A stretch of 64,000 bases of DNA, taken from NCBI RefSeq assembly GCF_000310205.1, contig NZ_AMXE01000009.1, forward strand, positions 1-64,000, read 5' to 3'. Made by a program: the position numbers and the translations under genes. The notes beneath the pieces were generated by a model. It was not told the origin of the DNA. It searched no databases and saw nothing but the letters and a program-made list of their open reading frames with translations. How positions within the stretch are numbered: position 1 is the stretch's first letter; each line of letters starts with the position of its first letter. The DNA is from Thauera linaloolentis 47Lol = DSM 12138 (GTDB lineage: Bacteria; Pseudomonadota; Gammaproteobacteria; Burkholderiales; Rhodocyclaceae). Below are positions 46,862-55,345 of this stretch, piece by piece.

Positions 46862-48136
46862 ATGAATATCAAATGTCTCAAGACGGCAGGACTCGCCGTT
46901 GCCACCTTTGCCGTGTTCGGGGCCGCTGCGCCCACGGTGCAGGCGAATGCCGGCATGCAGATCCAGCTCTTTCATCGGCTCCCCGAAAGCAAGGCGGCGG
47001 CGCTGAAGGAGCTCGTCGATCGCTTCAACGCGCAGGAGAAGAACGCCAAGGTGGTGCTGTCCGATGTGGACTGGCGCAATGCCTCGCCGCACATGCTGAT
47101 CCTCGAGGGCGAGGACGAAGAGGCCTTCGTCGCCGGCAAGCCGCGCTACAAGGCGCTGCACGTCCTGATGAAGGACGCCGGGGTGGCGCTGCAGACCTTG
47201 CGCCCGCCGGCGATGATGACGCGCACCCCGGTCAACGCCAAAGGCCAGTTGCTGGCGCTGCCGGTCGGCCTGTCCACCCCGGTGCTGTTCCTGAACCGCG
47301 ACGCGCTGCGCCGGGCGGGCGTCAACCCGGAGACCGCCCAGGTCGCCACCTGGTTCGAGTTGCAGGAGACGCTCGGCCGTCTGGCCGACACCGGCCACAG
47401 CTGTCCGTATACCGTTGCCGAGCCGGGCCGCGTCATGGTGGAGAATCTGAGCGCCTGGCATAACCAGCCTGTCGCCAAGTCTCAAGGCAAGGGCAAGGCG
47501 GCGACGATGGCGCCGTCCTTCAACGGCATGTTCCAGGTCAAGCACGTGGCGATGATGGCGAGCTGGTCGCGCGCCCGCTATCTGCATGTCTTCGAGCACA
47601 ACAGTGAGGCGGAACAGCGCTTCGCGTCCGGCGATTGCGCCGTGATCGCGGCACCGTCGTCGAGCTGGGCCGATTTCCGCCGCCAGGGCAAGGTCGATGT
47701 CGCCGTATCGCGCCTGCCGTACCACGAGGATTTTCCCGGCGCGCCGCAGAACACCGTGGCCGATGGCCCGGCCCTGTGGGCATCCGCGGGCAAGAAGCCG
47801 GCCGAATACAAGGCCGTCGCGCGCTTCATCGCTTTCTGGCTACAGCCGCAGAACCAGGTAGCCTGGCAGCGCGAAACGGGCTATCTGCCACTGAACCGCG
47901 CCGGCCTGCTCGCGTCGAGCAGCGAACTGCTGGGCGACGATCTCGACAACGTGCGCGTGGCGGTCGAGCAGCTCACGAACAAGCCGACAACGACCGAGTC
48001 CGGCGCCCAGCCCGTGGTCGAGCGCGAGCGCGTGCGCCGCATCCTGGACGAAGAGCTTGCCGGCGTGTGGGCCGACCGCACGGCCGCCAAGGAAGCGCTG
48101 GACAACGCGGTGGCGCGGGCTGCGGCCGCCCGCTAG
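46862..48136 (+). CDS. Orphan ABC-type extracellular solute-binding protein (UgpB-like)
   Basis: 424 aa from ATG 46862. A signal peptide (about 1-30, ending VQANA) precedes a class I binding-protein fold of the sugar/glycerol-phosphate type: IQLFHRLPESKAAALKELVD, LPVGLSTPVLFLNRDALRRA, MASWSRARYLHVFEHNSEAE, RFIAFWLQPQNQVAWQRETG and GYLPLNRAG. The match to UgpB is in order and length. No permease or ATPase gene lies within the neighbouring genes, so it may work with a transporter encoded elsewhere or act as a sensor. The ligand is unknown. Confidence 0.85.
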   Translation: MNIKCLKTAGLAVATFAVFGAAAPTVQANAGMQIQLFHRLPESKAAALKELVDRFNAQEKNAKVVLSDVDWRNASPHMLILEGEDEEAFVAGKPRYKALHVLMKDAGVALQTLRPPAMMTRTPVNAKGQLLALPVGLSTPVLFLNRDALRRAGVNPETAQVATWFELQETLGRLADTGHSCPYTVAEPGRVMVENLSAWHNQPVAKSQGKGKAATMAPSFNGMFQVKHVAMMASWSRARYLHVFEHNSEAEQRFASGDCAVIAAPSSSWADFRRQGKVDVAVSRLPYHEDFPGAPQNTVADGPALWASAGKKPAEYKAVARFIAFWLQPQNQVAWQRETGYLPLNRAGLLASSSELLGDDLDNVRVAVEQLTNKPTTTESGAQPVVERERVRRILDEELAGVWADRTAAKEALDNAVARAAAAR

Positions 48137-48166
48137 ATCCAATGCGGTTCAGTTAACGCGCGCCCC

Positions 48167-48221
48167 GGAGCGGCTTTAGCCGTGAATCAGGCCGTGTTCG
48201 CGGCCAGGTCCGCTCCTACAG
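48167..48221. repeat. REP-like intergenic palindromic element
   Basis: GGAGCGG (48167-48173) and CCGCTCC (48210-48216) form the outer arms, with GCCG and CGGC inside, and TACAG at the right edge. On the minus strand it starts TGTAGGAGCGGACCTGG, matching the GTAGGAGCGG REP class common in Pseudomonas and related bacteria. Confidence 0.7.
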
Positions 48222-48339
48222 AAACAAGCTGCGCTTATCTGAACGGTATTGCCGCTAGATCACATAGCGCAAGATGGGTGGCGGCGTGGCTTGACTCGGG
48301 TCGACACGGGCGCCTACCATCCGCACTTTTTCCGCCAGC

Positions 48340-49317
48340 GTGTCCGCCTTGTCCGTCAAGCAGCTTTTTGCGCCGATCGCCGTCGACATGCAGGCGGTGG
48401 ATGCGGTCATCCGCAGCCGTCTCCACTCCGACGTCGTTCTGATCCGCCAGGTGGCGGAATACATCATCCATAGTGGCGGCAAGCGCCTGCGCCCCGCCCT
48501 GGTGCTGTTTGCCGCCGGTGCGATGGGGTACAGGGGGACGCAGCACCATGAACTGGCTGCGGTGGTGGAGTTCATTCACACCGCCACCTTGTTGCACGAC
48601 GACGTGGTCGACGAATCCGACCTGCGCCGCGGCAACAAGACCGCCAACGCCATGTTCGGCAACGCCGCCTCGGTGCTGGTGGGCGACTTTCTCTATACGC
48701 GCGCGTTCCAGATGATGGTCGGGGTCGACAACATGCATGTGATGCGTGTGCTGGCCGACGCCACCAACATCATCGCCGAAGGCGAAGTCCTGCAACTGCT
48801 CAACTGTCACAACGCAGATGTCCTCATCGAGGATTATCTGCGCGTGATCCGCTACAAGACGGCCAAGCTGTTCGAAGCCGCGTCGAGGCTGGGGGGCATC
48901 GTCGGTGGCGCGGATGCCGAGACCGAAGCCTGTCTTGCGGCTTTCGGCATGCATCTCGGCACGGCTTTCCAGCTCATCGACGACGTGCTCGACTATTCCG
49001 CCGACGAGGCCGATACCGGCAAGCACCTCGGTGACGACCTGGCCGAAGGCAAGCCCACGCTGCCGTTGATCCACGTCATGCAGCACGGCTCGCCCGAGCA
49101 GGCCGCGCTGGTGCGCGGTGCGATCGAAAACGGCGGGCGCGACGACTTCGCCGCGGTACTGGCCGCGATCCGGGCGACCGGTGCGCTGGAAGAAACGCGC
49201 CGCTATGCCGAGGCCGAAGCCAAGCTGGCGATCGAGGCGATTTCGACGCTTCCCCCTTCCATTTTCAAGGATGCGCTGCTACAATTGTCGAACTTTGCAG
49301 TTGAGCGAAATCACTGA
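48340..49317 (+). CDS. ispB: Octaprenyl diphosphate synthase IspB
   Basis: 325 aa with a GTG start at 48340. Two aspartate-rich motifs are present: LLHDDVVDESDLRRG and FQLIDDVLDYSADE, with GGKRLRPALVLFAAG near the N-terminus. The enzyme lengthens farnesyl diphosphate with isopentenyl units for the ubiquinone side chain; chain length cannot be fixed from sequence. In many betaproteobacteria it sits next to rplU-rpmA-obg; here it is about 11 kb away. A tRNA gene follows at once. Confidence 0.93.
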   Translation: MSALSVKQLFAPIAVDMQAVDAVIRSRLHSDVVLIRQVAEYIIHSGGKRLRPALVLFAAGAMGYRGTQHHELAAVVEFIHTATLLHDDVVDESDLRRGNKTANAMFGNAASVLVGDFLYTRAFQMMVGVDNMHVMRVLADATNIIAEGEVLQLLNCHNADVLIEDYLRVIRYKTAKLFEAASRLGGIVGGADAETEACLAAFGMHLGTAFQLIDDVLDYSADEADTGKHLGDDLAEGKPTLPLIHVMQHGSPEQAALVRGAIENGGRDDFAAVLAAIRATGALEETRRYAEAEAKLAIEAISTLPPSIFKDALLQLSNFAVERNH

Positions 49318-49355
49318 TATAGTAGCCGGCTTGGCAAGACAGCAAAGAAAAGTGT

Positions 49356-49432
49356 CGGGGAATAGCTCAGCCTGGTAGAGCACTGCGTTCGGGACGCAGG
49401 GGCCGGAGGTTCGAATCCTCTTTCCCCGACCA
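49356..49432 (+). tRNA. tRNA-Pro (anticodon CGG)
   Basis: Cloverleaf: acceptor CGGGGAA/TTCCCCG, D arm with GCTC/GAGC, anticodon stem CTGCG/CGCAG with loop TTCGGGA (anticodon CGG), T arm GGAGG-TTCGAAT-CCTCT, discriminator A and encoded CCA. It reads CCG codons. Confidence 0.97.
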
Positions 49433-49441
49433 AAAATCCCG

Positions 49442-49480
49442 AAAAGCGCCCAAGCGAATCGATCGCTTGGGCGCTTTTTT
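49442..49480 (+). terminator. Strong terminator after tRNA-Pro
   Basis: GCGCCCAAGCGA (49446-49457) pairs perfectly with TCGCTTGGGCGC (49463-49474), loop of five, followed by six T. An A-run on the left could make it bidirectional. Confidence 0.95.
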
Positions 49481-49532
49481 CATGGGATGCCGGCTACGGT
49501 CCTGTCGCGGATGAATCAGGAGGGCGCTGACC

Positions 49533-50180
49533 ATGGAAGTAGTGGCGGTAATCGACTTCGAAACCACCGGGCTATCGCCCGCGCAGGGCGACCGGGCAAC
49601 GGAGGTCGCGGCGGTGATCGTGGAAGGCGGCCGGGTGGTGGACCGATACCAGAGCCTGATGAATGCAGGGGTCCGCATTCCGGCATACATCGAAGCGCTG
49701 ACGGGGATCTCGAATACGATGGTCCGGAACGCGCCGCCTGCCGGAGAAGTCATGCGGGACGTGTCGGATTTCGTCGGCGGCATTCCTCTCGTCGCCCACA
49801 ACGCCGCCTTCGATGCGAAGTTCTGGGATGGCGAGCTCGCCCGGATCCAGCGCTCGCGGAGCCAGGATTTCCTCTGTTCGCTGCTGCTGTCCCGCCGTCT
49901 GCTTCCGCTGGCGCCCAGCCACAAGCTCGGTGCGCTGGTCGAATACGCGAAGCTGCCGGTTGCCGGCCGCTACCACCGCGCGCTGGCCGACGCCGAGATG
50001 GCGGCGAGCCTGCTGGTTCGCCTCGAGGAGGAACTGCGCCTCCGCCATCGGGTGCCGCAGGTGTCGGTCGACCTGCTGCGCCGGATCCAGCGCACCCCGA
50101 AAGCACAACTGCCGAAATGCCTGGCGTCGGCGGGCGGGCCTTCGAGCTCGCATCGGCCGGACGCGAATCGCGGCGGCTGA
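49533..50180 (+). CDS. DnaQ-like DEDDh 3'-5' exonuclease
   Basis: 215 aa. Exo [21 protein letters not shown] (Asp8, Glu10), Exo [20 protein letters not shown], Exo [20 protein letters not shown] with the His-Asp pair. It resembles the epsilon subunit and PolC exonuclease modules but lacks the epsilon C-terminal polymerase-binding region; the tail is a loose charged extension. It could be a stand-alone repair or RNA/DNA trimming nuclease. It follows tRNA-Pro and its terminator. Confidence 0.9.
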   Translation: MEVVAVIDFETTGLSPAQGDRATEVAAVIVEGGRVVDRYQSLMNAGVRIPAYIEALTGISNTMVRNAPPAGEVMRDVSDFVGGIPLVAHNAAFDAKFWDGELARIQRSRSQDFLCSLLLSRRLLPLAPSHKLGALVEYAKLPVAGRYHRALADAEMAASLLVRLEEELRLRHRVPQVSVDLLRRIQRTPKAQLPKCLASAGGPSSSHRPDANRGG

Positions 50181-50237
50181 ATTTCTCGTGCGGCGGGCCG
50201 GACCGGCCGGCCTTTCCAGCCAGCTTCGGGCGCGCGG

Positions 50238-50783
50238 TCAGTGCGCTCCGGCACCCTGCAGGAATGCGCGTTCGAGCAGGGCGGCAAGTCCGGCGCGGGC
50301 GACCCTGCCGCGGCGTTCCGCGTCCACCAGCCCGATCACCATCGATACCCAGATCTCGGTGAGCGCGGGCGCGGGGATGTCGATGCGGAACACTCCTTCC
50401 TGCTGGCCGCGCAGAAAAAAGGTGTCCAGGGCGGTGTCCCAGCCGGCTTCGACGCCGGGGTCCTTCAACGCGTCCTTCCAGTAATACGTCAGGAAAGCGG
50501 TCAGTTCGCGGTGCTCCAGGTTGTTGGCGGTCAGGCGGCGGAAGGCCTCCGGCACCGGCGCCGTATCCAGTTCCGCCGTGCTGATGGCTTCGCTGAACAC
50601 GTGGGTGCAGTGGTTCATCAGGCGTTCGATGAGCTGTTCGCGGGTGCGGCAGAAGCGGTACAGCGTGGCTTTGCTCACCCCGATGGCGCGGGCGAGCTCC
50701 AGCAGGGAAGCCCTGGGCTGGTCGACGAGCGCCAGGGCCAGCGCGGCCAGGAATTTCTTGTCTTCCGTCTCGAGGTCGGACAT
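50238..50783 (-). CDS. TetR/AcrR family repressor of the efflux operon
   Basis: 181 aa. The N-terminal helix-turn-helix is SLLELARAIGVSKATLYRFC, followed by REQLIERLM, the TetR pattern. The C-terminal ligand domain is divergent. It is divergent from the RND operon and an 18-bp perfect palindrome in the shared gap is the probable operator. It likely represses the efflux genes until an inducing compound binds. Confidence 0.9.
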   Translation of the reverse strand: MSDLETEDKKFLAALALALVDQPRASLLELARAIGVSKATLYRFCRTREQLIERLMNHCTHVFSEAISTAELDTAPVPEAFRRLTANNLEHRELTAFLTYYWKDALKDPGVEAGWDTALDTFFLRGQQEGVFRIDIPAPALTEIWVSMVIGLVDAERRGRVARAGLAALLERAFLQGAGAH

Positions 50784-50921
50784 GGTCAGGCCGATTCACA
50801 TGGTTTCATACCGGTAATTCTACTCATGAATTGGATCATGTCCGACTCATGAGCGCGCAACTGCCGGGCATGTCGTCATTCTGGCTGAAATGATCGATTG
50901 GTGAATTCAAACATGATCTTG

Positions 50922-50939
50922 TGAATCAATATTGATTCA
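50922..50939. promoter_or_regulatory. TetR-type operator palindrome
   Basis: TGAATCAATATTGATTCA is a perfect 18-bp palindrome, 57 bp before the membrane-fusion gene and in the gap shared with the TetR gene. A second motif, CTCATGA (50823-50829 and 50846-50852), lies closer to the TetR gene and may be a related half-site. Confidence 0.75.
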
Positions 50940-50995
50940 TTGGATTTTGTGTGGAATCATCCGTATCTTTTGTAGTCCTGCCACGGAAGGTGTCG

Positions 50996-52162
50996 ATGAT
51001 GAAGAGCCCAAGAACACGGAGACTGTCCCTGCTCATGCTTGCCGCGGCGGTGCTGGTCGCCGGTTGCGACGGCAAGCGCGACGCCTCCGGGCAGGATGCC
51101 GGGGCGCCGCAAACGGTCGAGGCGATTGTGGTCCAGGCCGGTTCGCTGGCCTTGTCGAGCGAGTTGCCGGGGCGGGTCGAGCCCGTCCGGGTCGCCGAAG
51201 TGCGGGCCCGCGTCGCCGGCATCGTGCTCAGCCGCAATTTTACCGAAGGTGCCGACGTCAAGGCCGGGCAGCGCCTGTTCCAGATCGACCCCGCGCCGTT
51301 CAAGGCAGCGCTGCTGCGGGCACAGAGCGAACTGGCCAAGGCCGAGGCGAGCCTGTTCGATGCCCAGGCGGTGATGCGGCGCTACGAGCCCCTGGTGGCG
51401 ATCGAGGCGGTCAGCCGGCAGGATTACGATGCGGCCCAGGCCAGATTGAAGAGCGCACAGGCCGAGCGCCAGGCGGCGCTGGCCGGCATCGAGACGGCCA
51501 GGCTCGACCTCGGATATGCGACGGTGACGGCGCCGATCTCGGGACGCATCGGCCGGGCGTTGGTGACCGAAGGCGCGCTGGTCGGCCAGAACGAGGCCAC
51601 GCCGCTGGCGACGATCCAGCAGATCGACGCGGTCCATGTCGACTTCAAGCAGCCGGTGGCCGAGGTGCTGAGCCTGCGTGAGGCGCTGGCCGAAGGCCGC
51701 CTGGCGCAGGACGAGGGCAAGGGCGCGCGGATTTCGGTCACCGTCGAAGGCACCGGTCAGCGCCGCGACGGACACCTGCTTTTCTCCGACATCACCGTGG
51801 ATCGCGGCACCGGGCAGATTTCCCTGCGTGGCCGCTTCGACAACGCCGACGGATTGCTGCTGCCCGGCATGTATGTGCGTGTGCACACCCCGCAGGGCAC
51901 CGACCCGCAAGCCATCCTGGTGCCGCAGCGTGCCGTGCAGCGCGGCACCGACGGCAAGCCGCTGGTCCTGGTGGTCGACCAGGACGACACGGCGCAGGCG
52001 CGTGCGGTGCAAACCGGCACGATGCACGGCGCCCAGTGGCATATCACCGAAGGCTTGCAGGCCGGCGACAGGGTGATCGTCGGCGGTCGCGCCAAGCCCG
52101 GCGACAAGGTCAGCGTCGCGGCGCCGGTGCAGCCTGCCGCGCCTGCCTCCGCCACCAACTGA
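50996..52162 (+). CDS. RND efflux periplasmic adaptor lipoprotein (MexA/AcrA type)
   Basis: 388 aa from ATG 50996. A lipoprotein signal with LVAGC precedes the adaptor: barrel-sandwich lipoyl motif VRARVAGIVLSRNFTEGADV and QRLFQIDPAPFKAALLRAQ, helical hairpin (about 95-165), second lipoyl half LGYATVTAPISGRIGRALV and beta-barrel. It links the RND pump to an outer-membrane channel. AAGG lies five bases before the start. First gene of the efflux operon, with the pump 40 nt downstream. Confidence 0.93.
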   Translation: MMKSPRTRRLSLLMLAAAVLVAGCDGKRDASGQDAGAPQTVEAIVVQAGSLALSSELPGRVEPVRVAEVRARVAGIVLSRNFTEGADVKAGQRLFQIDPAPFKAALLRAQSELAKAEASLFDAQAVMRRYEPLVAIEAVSRQDYDAAQARLKSAQAERQAALAGIETARLDLGYATVTAPISGRIGRALVTEGALVGQNEATPLATIQQIDAVHVDFKQPVAEVLSLREALAEGRLAQDEGKGARISVTVEGTGQRRDGHLLFSDITVDRGTGQISLRGRFDNADGLLLPGMYVRVHTPQGTDPQAILVPQRAVQRGTDGKPLVLVVDQDDTAQARAVQTGTMHGAQWHITEGLQAGDRVIVGGRAKPGDKVSVAAPVQPAAPASATN

Positions 52163-52202
52163 GCCCGGACGCCGCGCCTGCGCACGTTTCCAAGGATAGG
52201 AC

Positions 52203-55200
52203 ATGCCCAAGTTCTTCATCGACCGCCCCAACTTCGCCTGGGTGGTCGCCATCTTCATCATCCTCGCCGGGCTGCTGGCGATGCCCTCGCTGCCGGTCGC
52301 CCAGTACCCGGTGGTGGCGCCGCCGCAAATTTCGATCTGGGCCACCTACCCCGGCGCCTCGGCGTCCACCGTGGTCGATTCGGTGACCAGCGTCATCGAA
52401 GAGGAGCTGAACGGCGCCAAGGGCATGCTGTACTACGAGTCGTCCAGCAGCTCCACCGGGATCGGCGAAATCGTCGTGACCTTCGCCCCCGGCACCGATC
52501 CGGATCTGGCCCAGGTCGACGTGCAGAACCGCATCAAGAAAGCCGAGCCGCGCCTGCCGACGGAGGTCACCCAGCAGGGGCTGCAGATCGAGCAGGCCAG
52601 CTCCGGCTTCCTGATGATCTATGCGCTGCGCTACAAGGGCGACGACAGCGACAAGGGCGTGGTCGGCCTGGCCGATTACGCGGCGCGCAACGTCAACAAC
52701 GAGATCCGCCGGGTGGACGGCGTCGGCAAGGTGCAGTTCTTCGGTTCCGAGGCGGCCATGCGGGTGTGGATCGACCCGCAGAAGCTGATCGGCTACGGCC
52801 TCTCGGTGGCCGACGTCAATGCCGCCATCGCTGCGCAGAACGCCCAGGTACCGGCCGGCAGCTTCGGCAGCCGCCCCGGCAGCGCCGAGCAGGAACTGAC
52901 CGCCACCATCGCCGTCAAGGGCATGCTCGACAGCCCCGAAGAGTTCGGCCGCATCCTGCTGCGCACCAACGCCGACGGCTCGAGGGTGACCCTGGCCGAC
53001 GTGGCGCGCCTGGAGATCGGCAGCCAGGATTACAACTTCGAGATTCTCAACGACGCCAAGAAGTCGGTGGCCGCCGCCGTGCAACTGCGCCCCGGCGCCA
53101 ACGCGCTGCAGACCGCCGAGGCGGTCAAGGCGCGGCTGGCCGAGCTGTCCGCCGGCTTCCCGGCCGACATCGAATACTCGGTGCCCTACGACACCTCGCG
53201 CTTCGTCGATATCGCCATCCAGAAAGTGCTCTACACCCTGGCCGAGGCCATGGTGCTGGTGTTCCTGGTGATGCTGCTGTTCCTGCAGAACCTGCGTTAC
53301 ACGCTGATCCCCAGCATCGTCGTGCCGGTGTGCCTGGCCGGCACGCTGGCGGTGATGTACGTGCTGGGCTTCTCGGTCAACATGATGACCATGTTCGGCA
53401 TGGTGCTGGCCATCGGCATCCTGGTCGACGACGCCATCGTGGTGGTGGAGAACGTCGAGCGGATCATGGCCGAGGAAGGGCTGCCGCCGCGCCAGGCCAC
53501 GGTCAAGGCGATGGGCCAGGTGTCCGGCGCCATCGTCGGCATCACCCTGGTGCTGTCGGCGGTGTTCCTGCCGCTGGCCTTCATGAGCGGCTCGGTGGGC
53601 GCGATCTACCAGCAGTTCTCGCTGTCGCTGGCGGTGTCCATCCTGTTCTCCGGCTTCCTCGCCCTGAGCCTCACCCCGGCGCTGTGCGCCACCCTGCTCA
53701 AGCCGCTGGACAAGGAACACCACGCCGAGAAGAAAGGCTTCGTCGGCTGGTTCAACCGCCGCTTCGCCGCCCTCACCGAGCGCTTCACCCTGCTCAACTC
53801 GCGCCTGCTGCGGCGCAGCGGACGCTACATGCTGATCTATGTCGGGATCGTGGCGCTGCTCGGCTTCTTCTACCTGCGCCTGCCCGAATCCTTCGTGCCG
53901 ATCGAGGACCAGGGCTATTACATCATCGACGTGCAACTGCCGCCGGGCGCCACCCACGCGCGCACCGAGAAAGTGGTGCGCGAGCTGGAAAGCTACCTGC
54001 TCGAACGCGAGGCGACCCAGTCCACCACCATGATCATGGGCTTCAGCTTCTCTGGCACCGGGCAGAATGCCAGCCTGAGCTTCCCGTTGCTGAAGGATTG
54101 GTCCGAGCGTGACGCCAGCCAGTCGGCCAGCGCCGAGGTGGCGGCCTTCAACGCCCGCTTCGCCGGCCTCGCCGAGGCCCGGGTGATGGCGGTGGACCCG
54201 CCGCCGATCGACGGCCTGGGCAACGCCAGCGGCTTTTCCCTGCGCCTGCAGGATCGTGGCGGCCTGGGCCGTGAGGCCTTGAACGCCGCGCGCGACCAGT
54301 TGCTGTACCAGGCCAACACCTCGCCGCTGATCCTCTACGCCATGATGGAAGGCCTGGAAGACGCGCCACAACTGCGCCTGGACATCGACCGCGACAAGGC
54401 GCGCGCGCAGGGCATCGACTTCGCCACCGTCCGCAGCGCCATCGCCAGCGCCTACGGTTCGGCCACCGTCGCCGACTTCGCCAACCTCGGGCGCCTGCAG
54501 CGCGTGGTGGTGCAGGCCGACGTCGGCGAGCGGATGACCCCCGAGGCCATCCTGCGCCTGCACGTGCCCAACGCCAGCGGCGACCAAGTGCCGCTGGCGG
54601 CCTTCGCCAGCACCGCCTGGGAGAATGGCGCGGTGCAGATCTCGCGCTACAACGGCTACCCGGCGTTCAAAATCTCCGGCGACGCCGCCCCCGGCCACAG
54701 CACCGGCGAGGCGATGGCCGAGCTGGAGCGGATCATCGGCGAGCTGCCGGAAGGCATCGGCTACGAATGGACCGGCCTGTCCTACCAGGAGAAGGCCGCC
54801 GGCGCCCAGGCGCCACTGCTGCTGGGGCTGTCATTCCTGGTGGTGTTCCTGCTGCTGGTGGCGCTCTACGAGAGTTGGTCGATCCCCGCCGCGGTGATGC
54901 TGATCGTGCCCATCGGCGCGCTCGGCTCGGTGCTCGCGGTGACCTTGCTCGGCATGCCCAACGACGTCTACTTCAAGGTCGGCCTGATCACCATCATCGG
55001 CCTCGCGGCGAAAAACGCCATCCTCATCGTCGAGTTCGCCAAGAGCCTGCGCGAGCAGGGCCAGTCGCTGGCCGAGGCGGCGATCCAGGCTGCGCGCCTG
55101 CGCTTCCGGCCGATCGTCATGACCTCGCTGGCCTTCATCCTCGGCGTGGTGCCGCTGGCCATCGCCACCGGCGCCGGCGGCGCCAGCCAGCGCGCCATCG

Positions 55201-55328
55201 GCATCGGGGTGATCGGCGGCATGCTGACGGCGACCCTGCTCGGCGTGATCTTCGTCCCGATCTTCTTCGTCTGGGTGCTGTCGCGCTTCTCGCGCACGAA
55301 GCCGGCCGGGCAAGACCCCGATCACTGA
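52203..55328 (+). CDS. RND multidrug efflux pump (MexB/AcrB family)
   Basis: 1041 aa, the normal length of hydrophobe/amphiphile efflux pumps. The N-terminus MPKFFIDRPNFAWVVAIFII is typical. The proton relay Asp pair is in MVLAIGILVDDAIVVVENVE. Twelve membrane helices surround two large periplasmic loops (SSSSSTGIGEIVVTFAPGTD; VDPPPIDGLGNASGF). It exports drugs by proton antiport with the adaptor encoded upstream. No outer-membrane channel gene follows, so one from elsewhere must be shared. Confidence 0.96.
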   Translation: MPKFFIDRPNFAWVVAIFIILAGLLAMPSLPVAQYPVVAPPQISIWATYPGASASTVVDSVTSVIEEELNGAKGMLYYESSSSSTGIGEIVVTFAPGTDPDLAQVDVQNRIKKAEPRLPTEVTQQGLQIEQASSGFLMIYALRYKGDDSDKGVVGLADYAARNVNNEIRRVDGVGKVQFFGSEAAMRVWIDPQKLIGYGLSVADVNAAIAAQNAQVPAGSFGSRPGSAEQELTATIAVKGMLDSPEEFGRILLRTNADGSRVTLADVARLEIGSQDYNFEILNDAKKSVAAAVQLRPGANALQTAEAVKARLAELSAGFPADIEYSVPYDTSRFVDIAIQKVLYTLAEAMVLVFLVMLLFLQNLRYTLIPSIVVPVCLAGTLAVMYVLGFSVNMMTMFGMVLAIGILVDDAIVVVENVERIMAEEGLPPRQATVKAMGQVSGAIVGITLVLSAVFLPLAFMSGSVGAIYQQFSLSLAVSILFSGFLALSLTPALCATLLKPLDKEHHAEKKGFVGWFNRRFAALTERFTLLNSRLLRRSGRYMLIYVGIVALLGFFYLRLPESFVPIEDQGYYIIDVQLPPGATHARTEKVVRELESYLLEREATQSTTMIMGFSFSGTGQNASLSFPLLKDWSERDASQSASAEVAAFNARFAGLAEARVMAVDPPPIDGLGNASGFSLRLQDRGGLGREALNAARDQLLYQANTSPLILYAMMEGLEDAPQLRLDIDRDKARAQGIDFATVRSAIASAYGSATVADFANLGRLQRVVVQADVGERMTPEAILRLHVPNASGDQVPLAAFASTAWENGAVQISRYNGYPAFKISGDAAPGHSTGEAMAELERIIGELPEGIGYEWTGLSYQEKAAGAQAPLLLGLSFLVVFLLLVALYESWSIPAAVMLIVPIGALGSVLAVTLLGMPNDVYFKVGLITIIGLAAKNAILIVEFAKSLREQGQSLAEAAIQAARLRFRPIVMTSLAFILGVVPLAIATGAGGASQRAIGIGVIGGMLTATLLGVIFVPIFFVWVLSRFSRTKPAGQDPDH

Positions 55329-55345
55329 AGCATGGCGGTCGTGAA

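Noticed and set aside
52110..54698. Minus-strand open frame of 862 codons opposite the RND pump
   Set aside because: Shadow of the pump gene; Gly/His/Asp-rich and no recognisable motif.
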